A stretch of DNA of 64,000 nucleotides from Mimachlamys varia (lineage: Eukaryota; Mollusca; Bivalvia; Pectinida; Pectinidae). The DNA lies in contig OX392543.1 in assembly GCA_947623455.1 (NCBI GenBank), positions 19,342,757 to 19,406,756 on the forward strand, in the 5' to 3' direction. The notes below the pieces were generated by a model, which worked only from the letters and a program-made list of their open reading frames with translations, searched no databases and was not told the DNA's origin. The translations under genes and the position numbers were made by a program. Positions 39,701 to 51,700 of this stretch are shown here, in pieces (the stretch's first letter is position 1; each line of letters begins with the position of its first letter).

Positions 39701-42700
39701 CTGGTTTAGAAGGCAGAGAAAACTGTAACAGGTAAGATGGTTTCTCTACCTCTGGTTTAGAAGACAGAGAAAACTGTAACAGGTAAGATGGTTTCTCTAC
39801 CTCTGGTTTAGAAGGCAGAGAAAAATGTAACAGGTAAGATGGTTTCTCTACCTCTGGGTTAGAAGGCAGAGAAAAATGTAACAGGTAAGATGGTTTCTCT
39901 ACCTCTGGGTTAGAAGGCAGAGAAAAATGTAACAGGTAAGATGGTTTCTCTACCTCTGGGTTAGAAGGCAGAGAAAAATGTAACAGGTAAGATGGTTTCT
40001 CTACCTCTGGTTTAGAAGACAGAGAAAACTGTAACAGGTAAGATGGTTTCTCTACCTCTGGTTTAGAAGGCAGAGAAAACTGTAACAGGTAAGATGGTTT
40101 CTCTACCTCTGGTTTAGAAGACAGAGAAAACTGTAACAGGTAAGATGGTTTCTCTACCTCTGGTTTAGAAGGCAGAGAAAAATGTCATCCTTTCTTTATC
40201 CTACAATCATAACGTAACATCAGTATAACTATATACACACAGCATAAACAGGTAAGATGGTTTCTCTACCACTGGTTTAGATATCAAGGACCAACATCAT
40301 GAACATAAACATAATGACAAAAATGTACATCTTCAATACAACACTATATACTACAGTGATAGAAACAAAGTACATGTACTTGTGATATATTAGTATTTGA
40401 AGTTTCGTTTCAGAAAAGTGAGAAAACATTTTGCATAAGTATCCTATATTTTCTGCTGAACATTGAAAAAATTACTTATATATACAAAGAAAGTTAAGAT
40501 AAACATCTTGTGGGTCTTTTCACTGACAAGTTGCCTCTTAGGGTTTCTAAGTTTGTTCAAATGAATGACCTTGACCCACTCTCAAAATTACAGGGGTAAA
40601 AAGTGTTAAAATCTATTAACAGCTTCTTCCCAATAACCAAAGGTCCAAGGGCACTTAAATATTAGGCATGTAGCATGCTGTGATTACAGATAACCAAGTT
40701 TGTTCAATTTAATTACCTGGACCTACTTTCACAGGGGTCAAAAGTGTTAAAAGGTTCACACAACTTCTTGCAGATAACCAAAAGTTTCAAGTTCTGATTT
40801 TCGGCATGACTAGCATGCTGGGATGATCGAAAGATAACCAAGTTCGTTAACTGATTCACCTTGACCCAACTTTCAAAGTCAGAGGGTTAAAGTATTAATT
40901 CCGATAACTTCTCACTTACAAAAAAGTTCTAAGTATTGGGCGTGATGCATGCTGGGAAGGATGGGTAGCAAGTCTGTTCATATGAATGAAAGTTACCCAC
41001 TTTCAGGGAACTACATACAGTAAAAACTCTTTTACTCGAACCCGGTTCACTCGAATACTCCTCATTCGTCGAACAGTTGGTTGTGTTCCGACTGTGTTTT
41101 TACATATTCAACCTACCTTAGATTACTCGAATCAAACTATGAATCAGGTCCCTATGAGTTCTAGTAATCATATGTGGGGTTTCACTGTATATCAACTAGA
41201 GAATACATATAAATTGATGCAAAGTCACAATCTTACCTGGTCAGGTCTAAACTGGTCAGCACCAAACGCGGACACACACGGCTTAATTCCACCAGTCCCA
41301 AGTCCAATCAAAATCAGTCCTATCATTGGACCAATCCTGGTCAGGGACACCAACAAATATATAGGTCAGAAATACAGGTACATCACTAGACCATTCCTGG
41401 TCAGGGACACAAACAAATATATAGGTCAGAAATACAGGTACATCATCGGACCAAGCCTTGGCAGGGACACAAACAAATATATTGGTCAGAAATACAGGTA
41501 CATCATTGGACCAATCCTGGTCAGGGACACAAACAAATATATTGGTCAGAAATACAGGTACATCATTGGACCAATCCTGGTCAGGGACACAAACAAATAT
41601 ATAGGTCAGAAATACAGGTACATCATTGGACCAATCCTGGTCAGGGACACAGACAAATATATACGTCAGAAATACAGGTACATCACTAGACCAATCCTGG
41701 TCAGTGACACAGACAAATATATAGGTCAGACATACAGGTACATCACTCTGGACCAATCCTGGTCAGGGAAACAAACAAATATATAGGTCAGAAATACAGG
41801 TACATCATTGGACCAATCCTGGTCAGGGACACAAACAAATATATACGTCAGACATACAGGTACATCACTCTGGACCAATCCTGGTCAGGGACACAAACAA
41901 ATATATAGGTCAGAAATACAGGTACATCATTGGACCAATCCTGGTCAGGGACACAAACAAATATATAGGTCAGAAATACAGGTACATCATTGGACCAATC
42001 CAGGTCAGGGACACAAACAAATATATAGGTCAGAAATACAGGTACATCACTAGACCATTCCTGGTCAGGGACACAAACAAATATATACGTCAGAAATACA
42101 GGTACATCATTGGACCAATCCTGGTCAGGGACACAAACAAATATATAGGTCAGAAATACAGGTACATCATTGGACCAATCCTGGTCAGGGACACAAACAA
42201 ATATATAGGTCAGAAGTACAGGTACATCATTGGACCAATCCTGGTCAGGGAAACAAACAAATATATAGGTCAGACATACAGGTACATCATTGGACCAATC
42301 CTGGTCAGGGACACAAACAAATATATACGTCAAAAATACACTCAGGTAAATCACTTGACCAATCCAAGAAAAGAAAACAATGAACCCGGTATGTGAATAA
42401 GAATATATCAATCAGCCAATCTAGAAAAAAGTTACAAAATTTATGAATAATAAATACCACAATAACCATTGGGGAATGCATGTGCTAAACTATTTGAAAA
42501 TTATTATAATGCAAACCTGCTGAATTCATAGCTTTAAATTGTAGAATATATATTATATTAAATCTCGGTGTAGCCATATATTTGCTTTCTCATTACAAAT
42601 TTCTGTGTAAACGACATTAGCATCTCAGTTAAAACACTGAATGTTAAGCTATAGTCACAGTAAATTTCAATGCTAATGCACTAAATAATTTATCTGCAGC

Positions 42701-45700
42701 CAGCTGTTGGTGCACAAAGTCAAAAACAGGTAAAACATTTTTTTCTTAATTATATTGCCTTACCTTTTGACGCCACAGGAACTCTCAGCCAATATGACAA
42801 TATTAATGTCAAAGATTATAATATATGACGTTATCATTTTGATACTCACCATTCAGGTGGCGGGAGAGCGGTGAGAGCCATCACTAGATTCCCTGCGGCG
42901 TAGATTATTGACACATACAAGATTGTTCTGAAAGGTAAAACAAAAAACATATTATCAAAGGCATTGTTATTTTTTTATACTGTTTCTCCCGTTGTCAGTA
43001 TAATATGACCAGGTGGGGTGATCTGCTGGGGGCCTTCGGCAGTATACTTCAGTGTGGTAACACTATTATTAATCAGCAAAAGATCTGGACTATCAAAAGG
43101 CTTACACGAACATACCGAAGCCTCCAACATACACAGTCACGCACATCCCATGCACCAGGAGGCCGTCCTTAAATGATCTTAGCTGTAAAAACAATCAAAC
43201 TAAATAATTTTATTCTCTTTCTTTGAGATTTAGTTTTGCAACATATACAAGTATTAAATATAAACTTTATTTATTTTACAACAATTATGAAACCAGTTAT
43301 CCAACTTATATTAATCACTCTTGATGGCTCGGATGTTGGCGTGCGAGGGCTCTTATTGTAGGAGGAAACCAAAATACCTGTAAACAAGAGGCCCAATGGG
43401 CCTGCATCGCTCACCTGGTATCAATCTCTGACTTATATTATAGTGTAACCCTAAAAATCTTTTACTGTAAGACATTTAGAAGAACATCTTAAGATTTAAA
43501 CATATTTTACCAATGTGACCTTATAAGACAACATCATTTTCATTTTCAAATTTTGTTCGGCTTCATCCCAGGACGCTACCAGCCAAATATCATGTCTCTA
43601 GGCATTTCAGTTTATCAGAAGAAGTCGCTCAAAGCTTTTAACCACTGATTTGACCACTGTGATCTTTAATATGGGTCAAGCTCATTTTCCTTCCCAAAGT
43701 TTGTCAAGATTCATACAAGAAACCTTTCAGCCAGATATCAAGCTTTTAGGGCTTTTGGTATTTCAGAAGAAGTCGTTTAAAAGTTTTAAAAGACTTGACC
43801 CCTGTGACCTTGAATATAAGTCAAGGTCATTTCTTTTCGCAAACTTTGTTGGGCTTCATCCAAGGAACCTTTCAGCCAAATATCATGCTTCTGGGGCTTT
43901 TGGTATTTCAGAAGAAGTTGTTTGAAGGTTTTAACAGATTTGACCCCTGTGACCTTGAATATAGGTCAAGGTCATTTCTTTTTCGCAAATTTTGTTGGGC
44001 TTCATCCAAGGAACCTGTCAGCCAAATACCATGTTTCTAGGGCTTTTGGTACTTCAGGAGAAGTTGTTTAAAGGTTTTAACCGATTTGACCCCTGTGACC
44101 TTGAATAAAGATCAAGGTCATTTCTTTTTGCAAACTTTGTAGGGCTTCATCCAAGAAACCTTTCAGCCACATTTCATGCTTCTAGGGCTTTTGGTACTTC
44201 AGAAGAAGTTGTTTGAATGTTTTAACAGATTTGACCCCTGTGACCTTGAATATAGGTCAAGGTAATTTCTTTTCGCAAACTTTGTCGGGCTTCATCCAAG
44301 GAACCTTTCAGCCAAATACCATGTTTCTAGGGCTTTTTAATATTTCAGAAGAAGTCATTTAAAGGTTAAAATAGATTTAACCTCACTGTGACCTTGAATA
44401 TGGGTCAAGATCATTTCTTTTCGCAAACTTTATTTGGCTTCATCCAAGGAAGCTACCGGTCAAATATGAAGTCTCTATGCCTGACAGTATTTTAGAAGAA
44501 GTTGTTTGAAGGTTTCGATATTTTTGACCCCTGTGACCTTGAAATTAGGTCAAAGTGATTTTTTGTTCGCAAACTTTGTTCAGCTCCTTCCAAGAAATCT
44601 ACCACCTAAATTTCATTTCACTCGGCCTTTCAGTATTTTAGAAGAAGTTGTTAAAGGAAAAGTTGACGGACGCAGGACGGACGGACGACGGACGCTGCAT
44701 CATCACATAAGCTCACTTGGCCCTTCGGGCCAGGTGAGCTAAAAACCCACATGTTCGGACATGTGACCCCCATACCAGTTTTCCTGTCTGGTCAGGGAAT
44801 CAAACCCTGGCCGCCTTGGTAAAAGGCAAGTGCGCTATCCACTGCACCACCCGACCACCCACACACAAGTTTAAGATGACAGTCAATAATAAATCCTGAG
44901 ATCAGACATTATTACCTTTAACATGTGTTTAGACTAAATGAACCTTGGAGAAATAGATTTCTCTGACCTTGGACTGGACAGGTGACGTGAGATCCGAATG
45001 TTTCACTCTAGGGTTGATTGGTTTAAAATAGTTAGATTGTTTAGTAGTTTATATCTACATCCTATTAAAAGCAAAGGCAATTACAGGATGTATACCTCAA
45101 AGTTTGCTGTTATACACGTGCAAGTCGAGACAGAGTATGTTGGTGTACTTGGCTCCTTGAAATTACCCTGAGACCTCGGAGATTCCCCGAATCCTATCAA
45201 TGTCACTACAACTCTGAATTACGCCTTTAACATTAAATTATATGCCTAATGCTACCCTAATATACTAATAATACATAATAACAATTCGAGGTTCTTATAT
45301 ACCGCCTTATCACAACCTGAAGGTTACCTCAAAGGGTTTCACAAATTATTATCTGTGGTTATAATACCTTAGCAACCAGACAATATCTTTCTCGACTCCC
45401 TGGGGAGCATACCACCGGTGCTGTCATCTCTGCACTCCCATCTAGCATTCTACAATTATTTCTAGCATTGCCCAACTACGTACAGCTGAGTATACAGAAT
45501 GTGTGGAACAAGCGGAGTAAAGTACCTTGCTCAAGGATACAACACAAGTGACATGACCGGGACTCAAACTCGCAACCCTTCGATCATAAGCCCAGCGTCC
45601 TGCCACTAGACCACCGTCCATTCCTCAGTAACATGTTCTTACAACAGGTGAAAACTGGTACATCAGCCCCCACTTGTATAAAACATCTCAACTCTTGAGA

Positions 45701-48700
45701 TTTCCTCAAGTCTAAGATTTCCCATAGACAATACATTGCTTGACATTTTCCTTAACTTTGAGATGTTTTATACAAGTGGACCCTGCAGTACACTTATTAT
45801 AATGCTTTAAGCATTACACAGGAATTTTTTACATTTTAAGCTAGGAATATTAAACTCTTTTTTGAAGGACTTTCCCACAATGACATCATGTCACTACAAC
45901 CCTATATTTATTCAGCCTGTAACATTAACATTACATTGTTTATGTGATATCCAATGGGTGAACAGAGTAAGAGAAATAGAATCAATCACTCCCTATACCT
46001 CAACCCTCGGGGAAAGATTTGTTAGCCCTCAGGGAAATATTTGTTATCCTCAAGTTTGGTTACTTCAGAATCCTCACAATTGAGAGAGATGCCATCAAAA
46101 CTATTTACCCTCTCAACTAGAAAATGTGTTTGTAAAACACAGATGCCCGCATCCCGCTATGTCAATAACTAAGTTGGTCTGAGGTCAAGGTCAAAGGTCA
46201 AGGTCATAAAAAACTCTGCAACCAAAAACACTACTACTGTATTAGCCTAAGAAGTTCCATGATCATAAGTCTGGTACTTGGACCAAAACTGACCTTAACG
46301 CAGAAACTACACCAAAGTCCCAGAGGTCAAGGTCAAAGGTCATAAAAAACCCTGCAACCAACACAAGATTGAGATGTATTAGCCTATGAAGTTTAATTTC
46401 TAAACCATAGGCCTGGTACCGAGACCAAAACTGACCCAAACCCAGCAACTAAACTAAAGTTCCAGAGGTCAAGGTCAAAGGTCAAGCCATAAAAAAAAAA
46501 ACTGCAATCAATACTACTCGTTGAGAATGTATTAGCCTATGAAGTTTCATGACCATAGGCCTGGTACTTATAAGGCCCAAATTAATTGACCTAAACGCTC
46601 AAACTAACCGGGACTGAAGGGTAACACTTAATGCCGTTGTAGAAGTCATTTTTTTCCCCATCTGAAAGTTTCCCCGGGGAAAAAGTCAGCTAGACAATCC
46701 TTTCCCCGGGGAAACTTTCAGTAGGGGGGAAAGAATTGGCTGTTACACCGGGACCACACCACTTCATGGCTGGGCATAAAAATGATTTCATGAACAGGAA
46801 AACCCTGGTATCCCCTCAGTACTACCCTCACATGGTTTTCAATGTAAGTCCTTTAGTACTATAAGCAATGACTTAAATATAAGTGGACTTACTTGAGTCG
46901 TCCAAGGAAACCGTCCGCAATTATGGCCCCGAACAGTGGACTGAAGTAACACAGCATCACAAAGGCGTGGAAGATAGCCGTGGCATGGTCGTCTGTGAAC
47001 TTCAGCCATCGCGTCAGGTAGAGAACGAGAATAGCTGGACAGGAAAAATGGTGGTTTATATTAAATTCATTAACTTTTGAATTTCAAAATGAATCTTGAA
47101 TCATGAATCATTGAATCATGCCAAATGTTCAAAATGTAGTTATCTTAATCACTATTTAACGACAATTTTAAAACTTTGATAATTCTGTTAATAAACAAGG
47201 TACCATCTCAAAATTTTGTATGTAAATTACCATTTCTATGTATTTGATCTCTACAACATTGTAACTTTTTCATTGGTTTGATTTTAAAGTTACAGCTATC
47301 AAAATTTGCACTAATCACTGATTAAGCTGAATCATCTTTTGAACAACAGGACCCATGGAGAGATCAAAGCCTTTATCCCTAGGTTCCTAATATAAATTTA
47401 ATCGGACACTTAATACCACAAAATTCCCTCTAACTTAATATGCAGATAGAGGGCGACCTTCATCCTATATGTACAATTAAAATATACCACAATTTTTCAT
47501 ACTTTAATAATTTTATATTCTAATTTTGCTAATATAAAATCAGGAATCACTTTGGGGCGAGATTTGTGGATTTTTACCCATGTTTTTCCTGAAAATCTCA
47601 TTGAAAATTTTAAATTGTTTTACTTTATATAGAAAAAATCTCATAGATATTTTGCTGATCCCATTAAATCTCTCAAATTCTCCCATAGATTTTAAGAGTC
47701 AGAATTATCCCTGTAAAATACCATAGGAATATACTTTATCAATTAGCTGTCATGCAGCCAGTCTACATTATAATTTGTCTGGATATATTTCTCGGTGTTC
47801 TATAGCTGCCACGAAATTGATCACTGCATGAGCCCCCGCTTATGTAGTATATACTCTCAGCCCTAAACAATGTCCATCTGTATCGTTATGGTATTGACAA
47901 TTACGATATATAATTATGCCATTATATTGTCAACTTTCCCTAGTAGCGTAATACATATAAACCTGACCAGTAAATAACAGACTGGTGAAGCTGTATAATA
48001 TTAACCGAGATGAAAACAGCCAATTGTGAAAAAGGAGGAAAATCCATATTTAAAGGGGTTTAAATGGGAAATCTAAAGAATTAACATTACAGCAAAATTA
48101 TCAAAAAGGAGGAATTCCTTCTTTTGGAGGAGGATTTTGATCCCTGTATTAATTAAGGTACCAGTACAATCAGACTGCTCGCTTATATATGTATTATAAA
48201 ATTTATGTCTATTAAATACAAAACAACACTGACTCACTACATCTCACTTGAAGTACTGTAATGCACGTATATTTTATTTGTATTACCAATCATAGGAGTA
48301 GACCAGCGTTACCATTAATAGGAGTAAATCTTATCGGGTGCAGTCATGCGTCACTCCACACGACCTGCTGTTACCTGAATGGTCAATATTTTCGACTCAC
48401 CTGTACCTGTACACACGTGTTTTATATTGTTCGCTCTTTTTCCTCGGTTGAGTGTTGACAGACACAGTCACATGGGTAATAACTGCCAATCGCTGTATAT
48501 TTTATAGGATATAGTTAGGGATTGGAAGTATGTGCGTGTACCATTTGTATCTAATGACGTGAATAAATGTAGACATGTAAAACTATGGTTGTGTTTAATT
48601 AAAAATCAGCATTACAGTACTTTATAAACCATCTTGGACCACTCTTCAGATGATTTGACCTGAAGAGGGCCTACTAAGGCGCCAGATTCAAGGTAATGTA

Positions 48701-51700
48701 AAAGTGGAATTATTCGCGGTGTGGAAATTTTCCCTTATTGCACTTGCATTAAATTCTCCACGAATATATCCACATGCGAACATATTTAACACCACTCAAA
48801 CTATAATAGTATTATAGGTACACAGTACAAAACGGATTGACCAAGGCATGAAAATTGTCACACCCCAAACAGTTTGGAGACTCAGATTAAGTGAAAATTT
48901 TGGTAGGCGAAAATATTGGCTAAAATTTACAGTAAATTACATTATTAGTTTTTGGTGTTTTCTTTTTTTACAGTAATCTTCAATTGTGCGAAAGTTTACT
49001 TAAATGATCACTGCTATATACAATGACTACTTCTCTTCACAGAAAAATGTTTGATTTTTCTCCATAAAAAAGTTTTGATATGGAGATTTTGATACCACAA
49101 TGAATTACCATCAACTTACCTCTCATCCCATAGTACGAGAATCTTTCACAGAATTCATTCCCGAGGATAAAAAATATACTGATGGGATAGTTTCTTCTTC
49201 TTGTAAACACATTCTGTAATCATTAAATCATTAATAAGTTTATCTGTACATAAGAAAATCTCACATTACATTAAGTTATTTACTCAACATTAGATAATAT
49301 GTTGTTAGACATATCACACCTGTTATTAGTGTCAACCCTAAAATTTACCCATACCTGTCTGAGTCAACCCTCCCTCATTTAAAGAGGGAGACTCCCTTAT
49401 TTTGACTAAAATTAACCCATACCTGTCTGAGTCAATCCTCCCTCATTAGGAGGGAGACTCCCTCATTTTGACTAAAATTAACCCATACCTGTCTGAGTCA
49501 ACCCTCCCTCATAAGGAGGGACTCAAATGACTCCCTCATTTTGACTAAAATTAACCCATACCTGTCTGAGTCAACCCTCCCTTATTAGGAGGGAGACTCC
49601 CTCATTTTGACCAAAATTTACCCATACCTGTCTGAGTCAACCCTCACTCATTAGGAGGGAGACTCCCTCATTTAGACTAAAATTTACCCATACCTGTCTG
49701 AGTCAACCCTCCCTCATTAGGAGGGAGACTCCCTCATTTAGACTAAAATTTAGCAATCTCTTTTGACATCTCCCTCATTTAAGTCCAAACCCACAATAAC
49801 TCAAAATCTACATCTTGTGATCAAATGAGATCCTAGTTACTGCAGGATATGTGTAATGACCATAATAGGTGTATCTGGTTCAAATGAATACTTTGTGAAA
49901 TTATTCTGATACATAATAACTGGGAAAGACAAATTGGGCAATGCAGTTTCAGTCACATTTCACACATTTTCTCCCTCATTGAAAATATGGAAAGAGAGAG
50001 ATCTCGAGATCTAGATCTCCCTCACTGGAAATAATTACCTCTGTTAAAATTATAATTATATTGGGTTATGCAGTTTCAGTTGTATTTTACACACTAAATT
50101 TCTCCCTCATTTGAAATGTGGAATGATGGAGATCTCCCTCTTTGGGAGTATTTTTAATACATACACCTATATAATGATGTAATTCTTTTAGAAATAGTCC
50201 TCACGGCAGCAAAGGCAAGTTGGTCCAAAATTGTATGGTAATTCTGTTAATACATACACCTATATAATTATGATGTAATTCTATTAGAAATAGTCCTCGC
50301 GGCAGCAATTAGGCAAGTTGGTCCAAAATTGTATATTATCTGTCAGTAAACTTTTACACCATACATGTGTAGTAAAGTAGTGAGCCCAACACAGATGTTC
50401 TTTCGTTTTTTCCGATGTTAAATAATGGACATGTTCATCAGAAGGTTCTGATGAGGGCTAACCTATAGCTGAAATATGTCAGTTAAGTAACCCTCTCCAT
50501 TAAAAATCAGAAAACGAAAGCCTCTCAGTGTTGGGCTCACTATATATAGCTACTTTACTACACATTACCTGGATTTTTGTGAGACCTCGTGTATACACCT
50601 GTATCCACAGCAGGTTCGACTGGATATCAACGACACTTTGACTTACCTCCCATGACTCCCCTCCTTACTTTAACCATTGTCTTACCTTGACCCGTCCCCA
50701 CGCCTTCCCGCTGATTTTCTCTTCTGCATTTGTTTGAAGTAGACTGTCGTCTGTTTTGAAATTGAAAAAAAAAAAAGAATAAGAAAATACATCATTATCA
50801 AAAATGAAAAAAAAAAGTTGATAATTCAAAATGGTTCTAATTGTATATATGACATACAAAATGAATATTAAACATTGAGCATAAACAATCACTAAGATAT
50901 TTGTGGATAAAGAAATATGAAAATTAATCCAAATTTGTCTGCAGATTGTCAACTTACGGAACTGGAGGTTCGATCCTGATACTCACTCAACAGTCCATTC
51001 AAGTATCATACTTTCTTAATTACCAGGTATGTTTTAAATTGTAAGAAAGACAAAAATATTTAACAACAAACTGCTAACAAATCTCCCACAAAAACAATTG
51101 CCAAATTATTGGACATTTTTTTCTCAAACTAAATTGATTAGAGAAACAAGGGAGAGATGCTGTGCTCCAGGAATAATGATGTACATGCATGAAGGATGGT
51201 TTAATTGGTTTTATCACGAGTTAATGCAACTCAAAATCCAAGCATTCAAAGGTAAGGAAAGGCCGGGGCAACAGGACTATTAAATATATAAAAATCATCT
51301 CACAGATTATAAATTCTTCTTACCAGCCCAAAGCTGAACAAATAAGACATAAGACAATCACACCCCTGAAGTTAAATAATGTTGCAGTAAAATATTGTTT
51401 TTCTTACTGAAGATGAGTAACATGAAACTATAACACTGACTGGTCAGCAAGGGCCTGTCATGTGGCTGTCTAATTTAGCTCCTGTAAACATCAATCTTTG
51501 AGGTTTGGACCAATTGAAATGGTCAAAATCTAGCGAGCTTAATGATCTTTGGTCAATGAACCCATTGTCGAATTCTGACCAACATTGCTTCATAAATTGT
51601 CATAAGGACGAAATGTTTGTCAGTGAAAAGTTACAAAATGTGACCTGAAGTTGACCTCTTACCATGTGACCTTGATGTTCGATCAATTGACTCCTTGCTT

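Noticed and set aside
41237..42345. Array F as extra, alternatively used in-frame exon copies (20-residue modules)
   Set aside because: In the phase set by exon 5 every unit has a TGA, so the copies cannot be spliced in as coding modules.
40986..42411. Open frames of 266, 157, 81 and 187 codons with repeat-protein look
   Set aside because: All lie in the 60-bp exon-6 acceptor array; the frames stay open because the period is a multiple of three. The plus-strand frame also runs through a pogo-like MITE.
43650..44742. Open frames of 78-91 codons
   Set aside because: They are translations of the 140-bp internal units of a transposable element.
44785..44860. Functional tRNA gene
   Set aside because: A and B boxes are present, but the anticodon arm does not fold and a SINE tail follows. 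The same reasoning applies to 35690-35790 and 45541-45610.
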